In this document: positions 1 to 7,412 of the stretch, piece after piece
How the letters are laid out: every line of letters begins with the position of its first letter
Numbering within the stretch: the stretch's first letter is position 1
Origin: Butyrivibrio sp. INlla16
GTDB taxonomy: Bacteria; Bacillota; Clostridia; Lachnospirales; Lachnospiraceae
Reading direction: 5' to 3'
Assembly (NCBI RefSeq): GCF_900104155.1
Contig: NZ_FMYB01000042.1
Location: forward strand, 1-40,379
Length of the DNA: 40,379 nt
Notes under the pieces: model-generated
Seen by the model: the letters and a program-made list of their open reading frames with translations, nothing else
Database searches by the model: none
What the model was told of the DNA's origin: nothing
Translations under genes and position numbers: made by a program

Positions 1-22
1 TTACATTCTCCCGCACAATCAT
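1..22 (-). CDS. start of a further ICE gene, cut by the window edge
   Basis: An ATG at 22-20 on the minus strand follows a GGAAGGGGG ribosome-binding site at about 23-31 and opens seven codons (MIVRENV) before the window ends. It continues the leftward conjugation operon after the 60-residue gene. In related elements the next genes are small membrane or transfer proteins, but seven residues do not allow identification. Confidence 0.4.
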
Positions 23-55
23 CCCCCTTCCTTTGTTTAAAGTTGTTGTTTGTTG

Positions 56-238
56 TTACGTTTCTTTGCAGGATTCTTTTTTCTCTCCCGCAGAAGAACT
101 CTTTTGTGATAGAATGGGGAAAGGATAATTTTCAGCAAAATTACTCCTGCAGCCGGTGCAGTGATCTTCCGTCCAAAGAATGAATCCCTGTACTGGCTCC
201 TTTTTTATGCGTTGTACATTCGCCCATGTTGCTGTCAT
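56..238 (-). CDS. small ICE protein, 60 residues, unknown function
   Basis: A 60-residue ORF starting 22 bases after the VirD4 stop, with a strong AAGGAGAGG site just before its ATG. The spacing and ribosome-binding site support a real gene in the transfer operon. It is hydrophilic, has no membrane segment, and carries a CTGC (CxxC) pair near residue 28 plus a third Cys near the end, so metal or disulfide binding is conceivable. I do not recognise the family. Confidence 0.55.
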   Translation of the reverse strand: MTATWANVQRIKKEPVQGFILWTEDHCTGCRSNFAENYPFPILSQKSSSAGEKKESCKET

Positions 239-260
239 ATCCTCTCCTTACGATTGATGG

Positions 261-2156
261 TTACGTGCCGGTCACCGTTCCGGCTTTTGAATCTGCTGCA
301 TCTCCCGATGCAGAGTCAGATTCTTTGGCATCCGGTTCAAGAATGACTTCCGTTTCTGCGTTCACAACGGTTTCCGGTGTCAGTACCAGGTCAAGATTGA
401 GATAGTCCTGGACATCGAAAGCATTGCTCTCGTCATAATCCGAAAGCTCCTTGTACCTCGGATGTTTGGTGATATCATACTTGTCTGATAAAAAAGGTCT
501 TACGCCACGGATTCTGCAGATACACTTGCCATTATCCATGACCGCCAGTTCATCCTGAGTCATCAGGTCACGGCCTGTCTTCTGGTAGTTGTTTCCGTAG
601 GTCGGGTTATTTCCTTTCGTATCAGAGGTATTACATAGATCAATTGTTTCTTTTCCCAGCAGGGTATTGAGGTCTTTCAAGGTCGATTCCTCATTGCCTC
701 CAAGGAAAAGCATTGTGTCACAGTTACCCTCGATAGTCTGGGCGTTATCCTTATACAAGGCTTTGAGCTGCGACTTTGACTGCAAAATAATAGAAGCAGA
801 GATCTGTCTGCTTCTGATGGTAGCAATCAGTTTTTCAAATTTAGGTATCTGGCCTATGTTGGCGAACTCGTCACATAGAACCCGCACCGGTACTGGAAGT
901 TTGCCATTATAAACATCATCCGCTGTTTCGCACAGCACGTTGAACAACTGGCTGTACATGATGGATACGATGAAATTGAAAGTATCATCTGTATCTGAAA
1001 TGATGACAAACAGTGCTGTCTTCTCTGTACCGATGCTTTCAAGATCAAGCTCATCCGCCTTTGTAAGATCACGAAGCTCCGCAACGTCAAATGGAGCAAG
1101 CCTTGCACCGCAGCTTATAAGAATAGATTTGGCTGTCTTGCCGGCAGCAAGCTTATATTTTCGATATTGCACTACTGCGAAGTTATCCGGGTACTTCTCT
1201 CCCAGTTCGTCAAACATAAGATCAATGGCGTTCTTGAAGCCTTCGTCATCCTCTTTTGTCTCGGACTGGTCGATCATGTTGAGCAGAGTTGTAAAGTTCT
1301 GCTCTGATTCAATACAGAAGTAATAGATAGCTCCGATATATGCGCAGTACAGCAGTCTTTCGGCTTTCTGCCAGAAATCTTCACCTGATTGTTCGCCTTC
1401 TCCCTTAGTATTTACCATGATGGTATTTACAAGCTTCAGGATATCCTTCTCGCTTTTGATGTAGGCAAACGGATTATATCTGTTGCTCTTCTTGAAATTC
1501 ACAGTGTTCAGGATGCGTATGTTATAGCCGTGCTTTTGAAGCATGGTGCCGACTTCCCGGACCAGCGTTCCTTTCGGATCTGTTATTACATATGAGCTGT
1601 GCATCTGCATGATTGAAGGCTTAACAAAGAACCTTGTCTTACCTGAGCCAGAGCCACCTATTACGAGGATATTTTTATTACGCTCATACTTGGGGCTCTC
1701 TGCAGGTGTCATGCGAAGGCACTCTGTCGCTGTAATCGGGATGTTTTTATAGAAGCCTTCTCTATCACGAAACGGCTCTATATCCTTTGCATTTCCCCAT
1801 CTGGCAGAACCATACTCCCTGCCTTTTCTGAACTCTTTCTTCTGACTCTTTTTATACGTCACTATGCCGTAAAATACTGCTGCTCCGGCAACGCCAACCA
1901 CATAATCCATCAGGCGAAGGCTCAGTATCGGCCATCTGAAGATATCTGTCATATGTACCATGAAATAATCGAACCCGTCCACTCCCTGATCAACTCCGGT
2001 ATTATAAACACAGGCGATCTTCATAAAAACATATCCGATAGCTGCATATGGTCCGTATAATAGCAGTGTCTTCTTATCAATCCTGAGCTTGTTTCCTGTA
2101 GGCTTGTCCCTCTGGCGGTTAGCCCCTCTCTTTTGTTTCTGCTTTTTCTTATCCAA
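261..2156 (-). CDS. VirD4/TraG-type IV secretion coupling protein (PcfC-like)
   Basis: Membrane ATPase that delivers the relaxase-DNA complex to the mating channel during conjugation. Two membrane segments (about residues 31-51 and 78-100) precede the cytoplasmic ATPase. Walker A is GGSGSGKT (167-174), and a Walker B-like LCDEFANIG follows in the middle of the protein. The C-terminus has the VirD4/TraG pattern of a nucleotide-pocket region and a charged tail. At 631 residues the length is typical. The start is a TTG preceded by a GAGGAG site at a good distance. It lies 17 bases after the pcfB-like gene, as in Tn1549-type and PcfB-PcfC elements. Function is well supported; the exact element family is inferred. 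Confidence 0.96.
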   Translation of the reverse strand: MDKKKQKQKRGANRQRDKPTGNKLRIDKKTLLLYGPYAAIGYVFMKIACVYNTGVDQGVDGFDYFMVHMTDIFRWPILSLRLMDYVVGVAGAAVFYGIVTYKKSQKKEFRKGREYGSARWGNAKDIEPFRDREGFYKNIPITATECLRMTPAESPKYERNKNILVIGGSGSGKTRFFVKPSIMQMHSSYVITDPKGTLVREVGTMLQKHGYNIRILNTVNFKKSNRYNPFAYIKSEKDILKLVNTIMVNTKGEGEQSGEDFWQKAERLLYCAYIGAIYYFCIESEQNFTTLLNMIDQSETKEDDEGFKNAIDLMFDELGEKYPDNFAVVQYRKYKLAAGKTAKSILISCGARLAPFDVAELRDLTKADELDLESIGTEKTALFVIISDTDDTFNFIVSIMYSQLFNVLCETADDVYNGKLPVPVRVLCDEFANIGQIPKFEKLIATIRSRQISASIILQSKSQLKALYKDNAQTIEGNCDTMLFLGGNEESTLKDLNTLLGKETIDLCNTSDTKGNNPTYGNNYQKTGRDLMTQDELAVMDNGKCICRIRGVRPFLSDKYDITKHPRYKELSDYDESNAFDVQDYLNLDLVLTPETVVNAETEVILEPDAKESDSASGDAADSKAGTVTGT

Positions 2157-2173
2157 CTGTTATCTCCTCCTCT

Positions 2174-2785
2174 CTACCGTTCTCTTCCCTGAGATCTGTG
2201 TTTGTCCTTGTCACGGTTCTTATTAAGCTTGTCAGCCATCTCCTTGAATATCTTCAGGAGCTTGTTGAATGACCGCTTCGGCATTTCCTGTTTTTTAGCC
2301 TGTTTAGCTGCTTCCTTTGCTTTTGTCTTTTCATTCAAAGAAACAAAATCCTTGAAAGCATGTTTCATAAGATCCTGATCAGTAGCCTTTATGAAAACAT
2401 GATATTTCTTAGGTTGAACCGTATTATCAGTTTTCACACAGTACTTGATACCATACTTTCGGCATACCTTATTCCAGTTCTTCAGGTTAGCATCATCCCC
2501 TGCCAGCTCAACGTCTGTCAGGTTACCGCTTGCCTTCTCAAACTTCTTAAGGTCTCGCTGCTCGATCTTCCCGCAGAGAAAATCATTCTTTTTCATAAGA
2601 CTCTTAACTGCTTCTGCAAACGCTTTTCCAAGTGTCTTACCTGCGGGAACTACTGTGATCTTTAGGATAAAGCCTGTTGCTTTCACACCTCCCTTTACAA
2701 CAGCACGACCTGCATGATAACCGACATGCTTTGCGGTCTCTTCGTTCTTTTTGACCTGTTCATCTGTCATTGAAGCTGCGCCCAA
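2174..2785 (-). CDS. PcfB family (DUF3801) conjugation accessory protein
   Basis: A 203-residue soluble, lysine-rich protein directly upstream of the VirD4 gene. Its central region and the very basic C-terminal tail match the PcfB/DUF3801 family. In enterococcal pCF10 the relatives cooperate with the relaxase and the coupling protein in substrate docking. The start is a TTG with a GGAGGTGAG site about 6 bases upstream, and it overlaps the end of the preceding 91-residue gene by 26 bases, which suggests translational coupling. An in-frame ATG five codons later is a weaker alternative. Confidence 0.85.
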   Translation of the reverse strand: MGAASMTDEQVKKNEETAKHVGYHAGRAVVKGGVKATGFILKITVVPAGKTLGKAFAEAVKSLMKKNDFLCGKIEQRDLKKFEKASGNLTDVELAGDDANLKNWNKVCRKYGIKYCVKTDNTVQPKKYHVFIKATDQDLMKHAFKDFVSLNEKTKAKEAAKQAKKQEMPKRSFNKLLKIFKEMADKLNKNRDKDKHRSQGRER

Positions 2786-3035
2786 TATTTCTCACCTCCT
2801 CCCTCAAATACTTTTTTCTGTTGAAATCGATAATAATATCCGGTTCTATTTCCGTTAGTTCAGAAAACCATCTGGAGTGAAAAAATCTTTCCAACGCCAT
2901 AATATCCAATAAGGCATACCCATCCTCCACATTTTTGTTAAATCTCTTCAAAGCCTTGATATAATCCTTTTTAGCTTGATCAATAAGTTCAAACCTTAGT
3001 TCTTCATAATCCCCCAGTGTAAGATTTATCATCAT
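2760..3035 (-). CDS. small ICE protein, 91 residues, unknown function
   Basis: A 91-residue soluble protein (starts MMINLTLGDYEEL) with no membrane segment and an acidic-aromatic centre (residues ALERFFHSRWFSEL around 50). The ATG was preferred over a TTG four codons upstream because that TTG lies within the GGAGG ribosome-binding site. It is the first gene after the terminator at 3069-3107 and the palindrome at 3046-3066, so it probably opens the transfer transcription unit. Similar short proteins often precede PcfB in Clostridia elements; the role is unknown. Confidence 0.75.
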   Translation of the reverse strand: MMINLTLGDYEELRFELIDQAKKDYIKALKRFNKNVEDGYALLDIMALERFFHSRWFSELTEIEPDIIIDFNRKKYLREEVRNIGRSFNDR

Positions 3036-3045
3036 CTTTTCCTCC

Positions 3046-3066
3046 AACTACACCACTGGTGTAGTT
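3046..3066. promoter_or_regulatory. perfect 10-bp-arm palindrome, candidate operator or parS
   Basis: Arms AACTACACCA and TGGTGTAGTT flank a single central base. It sits between the U-tract of the upstream terminator and the ribosome-binding site of the 91-residue gene. A TATAAC that could act as a -10 box lies just upstream on the minus strand, so a bound protein would cover the start of transcription. A close copy lies inside parB at 5357-5373, which points to ParB as the binder, but this is inferred. Confidence 0.6.
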
Positions 3067-3068
3067 AT

Positions 3069-3107
3069 AAAAAAAGACGACTGATCTGATGATTCAAGAC
3101 CAATCGC
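3069..3107 (-). terminator. intrinsic terminator after the partition-replication unit
   Basis: On the minus strand a 10-bp stem (GCGATTGGTC with GATCAGTCGT, three G-U pairs) with an 11-base loop is followed by seven T residues. It separates the gene for the small membrane protein from the transfer genes. Confidence 0.7.
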
Positions 3108-3141
3108 CCGTTTATAGTGACCATATTCAATTCTCAAACAG

Positions 3142-3471
3142 TCATACAGTTACAGCTCCAGGTTGAAGAAACAGTGCAGATATCAGATTGATCACAGCCT
3201 TGATGATCGTAAAGGCTATCATGACGCTTCCAATAATTCCAGCCATGAGGATATCCAGTATTACAACTCCAACAATCATTGCAAATCCGCCTCTTAGCGG
3301 AATAAGATGCACACTATATTTCCAGCCGAATGGTATACCTCCCAGTATCCAAAACTTGATGATAAATTCTGCTTCAAGGAAGATACTGCTACTGATGGCA
3401 TATGCAATCCCCAGCCATACTGCTGTGATTATTATCGGTGCTACTGTTCCTGTTAATACTTTTCTGATCAT
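3142..3471 (-). CDS. small integral membrane protein, DUF6050-like
   Basis: A 109-residue hydrophobic protein with three probable membrane segments (about residues 8-30, 35-50 and 58-100) and the central motif ILGGIPFGW. The IPFG motif and its position downstream of the initiator gene recall the DUF6050 proteins common in Lachnospiraceae integrative elements; this is from memory of the family. The ATG at 3471 was chosen because it has a GGAGG site 8 bases upstream; a longer frame would start inside the initiator gene. It may belong to the mating channel or to maintenance; the function is unknown. Confidence 0.7.
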   Translation of the reverse strand: MIRKVLTGTVAPIIITAVWLGIAYAISSSIFLEAEFIIKFWILGGIPFGWKYSVHLIPLRGGFAMIVGVVILDILMAGIIGSVMIAFTIIKAVINLISALFLQPGAVTV

Positions 3472-3491
3472 ATTACATTCCCTCCGTATGT

Positions 3492-4931
3492 TTAGTTGCA
3501 AACAAGCATCTTCTCAAGTTCGTCATAATCATAATCATTTTGCTGAAATTCACAGAAACTGTTTTTCTTTTTAACCGAATTATGTTGTCTTTTTTCATCA
3601 GCCCCATTCTGTCTTGATATTTCAGCTCTTTCCTCTGCATACCGATTATGGATATTGTCTGCCATATTCTGCATATCTACAGTGCTGTAATTACTGTACA
3701 GAGCTGAAATGAGATAAGTATCAGGTGATGAAATCGGCTTTTCACATTCACGATTTCTTTTGTCCATTCTGGCCAGCGTATATTCTATATGCTTTCTGGA
3801 CAGCTTGAGGATGATGCTTTTTACAACCCCATATGGAACGTTCCTGCCTTTAATCGAAACCATTTTCCTTGGAACTGCAGCAATCTCAGCCATAGCATGA
3901 ACCATATCATCAATCCTGTCTTTATCATCAGGTCTATCCTGAACAAGGGATTCATAGCTGATATTCTCTCTTACTATCTGCTCATAGGTTCGCAAAATCT
4001 TTATATCTTCATCTTCTTCTATCCTTCCTTCGCAATAGTTGTCACATGATGATTCTTTATAGCCTTTGCCTGAAAGAGAGAATGATTCTCCAGAGATAGT
4101 CTCAGTATTATTCTCTATATTTGACCCACATTTTTCGTAACACCCTATGTTGGTTTCTGTATCACCCCTGTGACCTTTTATGTATGTCGGTTCGAATTCG
4201 TCACACCCTTCATACAAGGATGCGCTTCCGTCACATGGTGGTACAGATTCGTCACACCCCCTCTGTATTATTTTTTTATGAGCACCAGGTTCATTATTTC
4301 CTTTATCTTCAGAAAGCCTTATTTTATCTGGCTTTGCAATCGAATGATTTGATCCCTTCCCCTCAGAATTCTGTATCGTTTTTTCGCAGGGTGGTACATT
4401 TTTCGTTCCACCCTGATACCGATCCAGTTCCTGAAGATAGACTTCGTACAGTTCATCTTCATTTTCATCGTCCTCATGAAGATTATCGTGAACTTTTGTA
4501 CCATCTGCATTAAGAAACGTAAGATCATAAATCGTATTGGCATTCAACTCTATATATGGGTATTTTCCACCTGAAGTAACAACCAAAGTCCTGTTTATAG
4601 CGCCAATACTTTCAAGATAGGCCAGTGCTGCAAGAACAGTTCTCTTGGTTTCACCAAACTGTTCTGCTATTTCATTGGCAGTTCTGTATAAAGCTCTACC
4701 TCTGAATTTTTTCCTATAGCCAATCAGCTGACCTGTATGTTGATCTCTAACCTCTGTAGGTCTATACCAATAAAGAAAATCTGCCAGAATTATAATTGCC
4801 AGAAGATATGGTTTCTTCTTTTCAGTATCAGGTTTAAGGATTCTATGATACCAGTTATGAGGAATTATATTACCCTCGAAATGCATTTCTCCAAGCATGT
4901 CCACATTATAGTTACCTGATGATCTGAGCAT
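3492..4931 (-). CDS. RepA-type replication initiator with DUF6017-like C-terminus
   Basis: Putative element replication initiator, 479 residues. The N-terminal part (about 25-140) has a winged-helix character, including a helix-turn-helix-like stretch around TANEIAEQFGETKRTVLAAL. A low-complexity polar linker (about 165-300) contains repeated GGT/GCDE/VPPC motifs. The C-terminal 150 residues (RTYEQIVRENISYESL to the HIEYTLARM and YLISALY motifs) match what I recall of DUF6017 in ICE initiators. The ATG overlaps the parB stop (TAATG), with a GGAGGTGA site inside parB, so the two genes are translationally coupled. The upstream in-frame ATG is part of the ribosome-binding site and was rejected. 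The linker-coding DNA holds iteron-like repeats. Confidence 0.75.
   Translation of the reverse strand: MLRSSGNYNVDMLGEMHFEGNIIPHNWYHRILKPDTEKKKPYLLAIIILADFLYWYRPTEVRDQHTGQLIGYRKKFRGRALYRTANEIAEQFGETKRTVLAALAYLESIGAINRTLVVTSGGKYPYIELNANTIYDLTFLNADGTKVHDNLHEDDENEDELYEVYLQELDRYQGGTKNVPPCEKTIQNSEGKGSNHSIAKPDKIRLSEDKGNNEPGAHKKIIQRGCDESVPPCDGSASLYEGCDEFEPTYIKGHRGDTETNIGCYEKCGSNIENNTETISGESFSLSGKGYKESSCDNYCEGRIEEDEDIKILRTYEQIVRENISYESLVQDRPDDKDRIDDMVHAMAEIAAVPRKMVSIKGRNVPYGVVKSIILKLSRKHIEYTLARMDKRNRECEKPISSPDTYLISALYSNYSTVDMQNMADNIHNRYAEERAEISRQNGADEKRQHNSVKKKNSFCEFQQNDYDYDELEKMLVCN
4134..4413. repeat. iteron-like repeats inside the initiator gene
   Basis: The 12-base unit TTCGTNNCACCC occurs at 4134-4145, 4197-4208, 4248-4259 and 4402-4413, the middle two identical (TTCGTCACACCC). 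A diverged TTCCGTCACATGG lies at 4226-4238. The units are separated by 51, 39 and 142 bases and encode the repeated GCYEK, GCDEF, GCDES and GGTKN motifs of the linker. RepA_N-type plasmids carry their origin as repeats within the initiator gene, so this is a candidate replication origin. Confidence 0.5.
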
Positions 4932-5854
4932 TATCTCACCTCCCATTTTTCTTCAAGGAGCTGGATAATCTCAGCTTCTATCTGTTCTTTCGTATAGCTT
5001 ACAGGGAAGAATCTCCTCACCTTATCTGCAGGTATCGTAATTCTCATTATTCCTTCGTGACTATCATCCATAATACTGTCAATTACTGCCGCAGTAAGTT
5101 TTCCTTCCTGCGCAAATTTCCTGATTCTCTCTGCTTTAAGCATTGATAAGCCAGGATGATTTACATCAAGCTTGCCAAAGAGAAGTTCCTGCTGCGTTTC
5201 AGTCAGATATGACAATTCAACAGCAGGTCGAATTTTTATCAATTCCGAATCCACCAGATTCAGCATGTCTTCTGTCAGATTAGTCAGTCTGATATATCTG
5301 CGAACAGTCTCCCTGCTTGCATCATCTTCTTCTCCCACCTGCTCCACTGATAGTTTCTGCACCAGTGGTGTAGTAGCTGATTTCTTTTGTTCCTTTACAG
5401 CGTCAAGACGCATCTTATATGAGAATGCTTTCTCTGAAGGAAGGATATGTTCTCTTTGCAGATTGGAATCAACCATCGCAAGCACTGCGTCTGTATCAGA
5501 AAGATCTTTTACTATGGCAGGTATTACATCAATTTTCAGATTGCTGGCTGCATGAGCTCTTCTATGTCCGGAAATAATTTCATAGCGTCCATCACTCTTT
5601 TTTCTTACAACAATAGGAATCAAGATTCCATTTATAGATATGCTGTCCATGAGAGCGTACATTTCATCATTATCAAGCACTTTAAACGGATGATCATGAA
5701 AAGAATCTAGTTCGGAAAGCTTTATATTCTGTACAGCCTGAAGATCCTGTTCCGTTATAATATTGGTCTGAAGGTAACTACTAAGACCTTCCTCCTGAAT
5801 GTCTGAAAATGACTCTGTTTCAACCCTTTTTAAATTCCTCCCGTATTTACTCAT
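4931..5854 (-). CDS. parB: ParB/Spo0J-type partition protein
   Basis: Centromere-binding partner of ParA, 307 residues. The N-terminal ParB/Srx-type CTPase domain (about 40-135) includes NGILIPIVVRKK and the diagnostic SGHRRAHAA motif, followed by the central helix-turn-helix (LSVEQVGEEDDASRETVRRY region) and a C-terminal dimerisation tail. The start overlaps the parA stop as TAATG with a GGGAGGTG site upstream; the downstream initiator gene overlaps it in the same way. The three-gene unit parA-parB-rep therefore behaves as one operon. Its own coding sequence contains the palindrome-like site at 5357-5373. Confidence 0.94.
   Translation of the reverse strand: MSKYGRNLKRVETESFSDIQEEGLSSYLQTNIITEQDLQAVQNIKLSELDSFHDHPFKVLDNDEMYALMDSISINGILIPIVVRKKSDGRYEIISGHRRAHAASNLKIDVIPAIVKDLSDTDAVLAMVDSNLQREHILPSEKAFSYKMRLDAVKEQKKSATTPLVQKLSVEQVGEEDDASRETVRRYIRLTNLTEDMLNLVDSELIKIRPAVELSYLTETQQELLFGKLDVNHPGLSMLKAERIRKFAQEGKLTAAVIDSIMDDSHEGIMRITIPADKVRRFFPVSYTKEQIEAEIIQLLEEKWEVR
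5357..5373. promoter_or_regulatory. second copy of the palindrome, within parB
   Basis: Arms CTGCACCA and TGGTGTAG around one base, one mismatch from a perfect palindrome, and nearly identical to the core of 3046-3066. Chromosomal parS sites can lie inside parB/spo0J (as in Bacillus subtilis), so this is a candidate ParB site. It could also be chance, as it encodes the ATTPLVQK stretch. Confidence 0.45.
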
Positions 5855-6636
5855 TATGCAAGCACCTCCCTTACCAGTTTGGTATATGCCCAGGCCGCCT
5901 TAGAAGAAGGTGCAAGGTCAAATATACTTACTCCGTAGGAGGGAGCATTTGCAATATCTGCAAGTCTTGGAATCGAATGCTCAAAAATATGTATATCATT
6001 GCCGTATTTCTGCTCTACATCATCCTTGATGTTTCTTGTTTCAATCTGGGTGGCTGTATCAATCGTATAAACAATCCCCCCAAACTTAAGCCCGGGGTTA
6101 TACGTCTTCTGTGCATTCAGCACCAGCTTAGTGAGATCAGCAAGTCCGTCAGTACCGTATTTAGTAGGCTGAACAGGAATTATTATGAAATCAGCAGCCC
6201 CTAATGCATTGATTGTCAGCATATCAAGTGCCGGTGGCGTATCAATCACAATGATGTCATAATCATTGTCCACGCAATCCAGAACGTTCTTCAGAACAAG
6301 TTCTTTATTCTCTCCAAGAGATGCCAGAAGTGCATTTGCTGATACAAGAATCTTATTTGCCGGTATCAGATCCAACGATATTATGTCTGTTCTGTACTTG
6401 CAGATTACGTCAGAAACCTCATATTCCACTTCTGATGCCTCATTCTGAAGAAGATTCATAACTGTCTGTGCTCGCTTCTTAGAAAAGCCCAGTCCTGAAG
6501 TAGCATTTCCCTGAGAATCCATATCAACTACCAGAACTCTCTTCCCTTCCATGGCAGCTCCTGCTGCAAAATTGATCGTTGTAGTTGTCTTAGATACTCC
6601 GCCTTTCTGATTACATACTGTGTATATTGTTGCCAT
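5854..6636 (-). CDS. parA: ParA/Soj-type partition ATPase
   Basis: ATPase that drives segregation of the element, 260 residues. The deviant Walker A KGGVSKTT (11-18) carries the signature lysine. Walker A' (VDMDSQGNATSGLG) and the DTPPALDMLT Walker B region are intact. It lacks an N-terminal DNA-binding extension and is therefore of the small ParA/Soj type. An AAAGGAAATT site precedes the ATG. It is followed by parB with a one-base overlap. Confidence 0.95.
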   Translation of the reverse strand: MATIYTVCNQKGGVSKTTTTINFAAGAAMEGKRVLVVDMDSQGNATSGLGFSKKRAQTVMNLLQNEASEVEYEVSDVICKYRTDIISLDLIPANKILVSANALLASLGENKELVLKNVLDCVDNDYDIIVIDTPPALDMLTINALGAADFIIIPVQPTKYGTDGLADLTKLVLNAQKTYNPGLKFGGIVYTIDTATQIETRNIKDDVEQKYGNDIHIFEHSIPRLADIANAPSYGVSIFDLAPSSKAAWAYTKLVREVLA

Positions 6637-6698
6637 GATAATTTCCTTTCTGCGCTCTAAACGCCGGGGAGCATTAGCTCCTATTTTTATTTGTTTTG

Positions 6699-6896
6699 TT
6701 AGTGCTTTGAATCAGATTTTCCTTTGCCTTTTACAAAGGGGTGTTTCTTGATCTTTTGATTGCAGTGCTTCAAATTGTCCCGCTTGTTCTGATAAATATG
6801 CGGTTCAACTACCACATCAGCCTGCATTGCTCTCTCCAGGAACCTGTTAAACCACTTCAGTTCCCATTCCGGTCCGCTTGTTTTGACTTCAATCAT
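6699..6896 (-). CDS. small ICE protein, 65 residues, unknown function
   Basis: First gene of the leftward element operon, 62 bases before parA. The ATG at 6896 has an AAGGAGGG site six bases upstream, so the longer frame from an upstream TTG was rejected. The protein (starts MIEVKTSGPEWEL) is hydrophilic, with an acidic-aromatic first half and a very basic C-terminal third rich in Lys and His, which could bind nucleic acid. I do not recognise the family. Confidence 0.65.
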   Translation of the reverse strand: MIEVKTSGPEWELKWFNRFLERAMQADVVVEPHIYQNKRDNLKHCNQKIKKHPFVKGKGKSDSKH

Positions 6897-6930
6897 GCAT
6901 TGCCCTCCTTGTGTTTTGCCCCTATAACGC

Positions 6931-6965
6931 AAAAAGGGATACCCGCTAATATAACGAGTATCCCT
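6931..6965 (-). terminator. intrinsic terminator in the leader of the element operon
   Basis: On the minus strand GGGATACTCG pairs with CGGGTATCCC around a 9-base loop and is followed by TTTTT. It stands between the repeat-containing leader (about 7000-7130) and the first gene of the operon. It is either an attenuator or the end of a short leader transcript. Confidence 0.75.
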
Positions 6966-7059
6966 AAACTTGCGCTTCTGCGCTGTTATTCAATTACTTT
7001 TGTATACAGGATATGTAGTTGCAACTCATACCATATCATAGCTTAATTCTTATCCTGAT

Positions 7060-7119
7060 GTTGCATCCTACTCCATATCCAATTCTATAAAACAGGTTTT
7101 AACGTTGCATCCTACTCCA
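7060..7119. repeat. two direct repeats with compensating flanks in the element leader
   Basis: GTTGCATCCTACTCCA occurs at 7060-7075 and 7104-7119. The 13-base core TGCATCCTACTCC is flanked by short inverted arms that differ between copies but stay complementary: AACGT/ACGTT in one, GATGT/ATATC in the other (one mismatch). On the minus strand each copy reads GGAGTAGGATG, a ribosome-binding site with ATG, opening peptides MQR and MQHQDKN. A related GAGTAAGAAGTAACAT lies near 7274-7289. Confidence 0.6.
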
Positions 7120-7211
7120 CGTTTAGAACCGAAGTAGATTCTTTCCACATATTTTTTCTAAAACAAGATTTGTTCTATAAATTCAAGATAATATTATCTG
7201 ATCTCTGAAAA

Positions 7212-7343
7212 TCAGCTATTTTCCTCTGCGAGGATCTCTCCTCTGATTACAACCGAAACAGATATCTTCTTTATGTTACTTCTTACTCTGGAACCTTCAG
7301 GTCCGCCAACGCGTCTGTCAAATCGCTTGCAGTCCGCATCCAT
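7212..7343 (-). CDS. possible 43-residue protein at the element end
   Basis: An ATG-initiated frame of 43 residues (starts MDADCKRFDRRVGG, ends AEENS) just downstream of rlmD. The frame stays open upstream of the ATG into the 3' end of rlmD for about 27 more codons. No convincing ribosome-binding site is seen. It may be a remnant of a gene whose start lies at the other end of the element and is rejoined on excision, or it may be chance. Confidence 0.3.
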   Translation of the reverse strand: MDADCKRFDRRVGGPEGSRVRSNIKKISVSVVIRGEILAEENS

Positions 7344-7412
7344 ACTGAATTTCAGGATTTCGATATAGGATTCTTTGAAGGCATCCGTTGTAGCAACACC
7401 ACTGTCTCGATA
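7344..7412. other. likely ICE-chromosome junction at the rlmD 3' end
   Basis: The conserved RlmD ending (SIETVVLLQR) is followed by an extra MPSKNPISKS before the stop, and immediately beyond are element sequences. The 3' end of rumA/rlmD is an established insertion site of streptococcal ICEs (for example the ICESp2905 group, from memory). The crossover core cannot be fixed without the other end. Confidence 0.55.

Larger units (their letters stand above)
6966..7351. other. element-end intergenic region
   Basis: AT-rich stretch between the leader terminator and rlmD. It contains two exact copies of a 16-base repeat (7060, 7104), a degenerate third copy near 7274-7291, possible short leader ORFs on the minus strand, and the small frame at 7212-7343. 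No tRNA or larger gene is visible. Confidence 0.6.
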
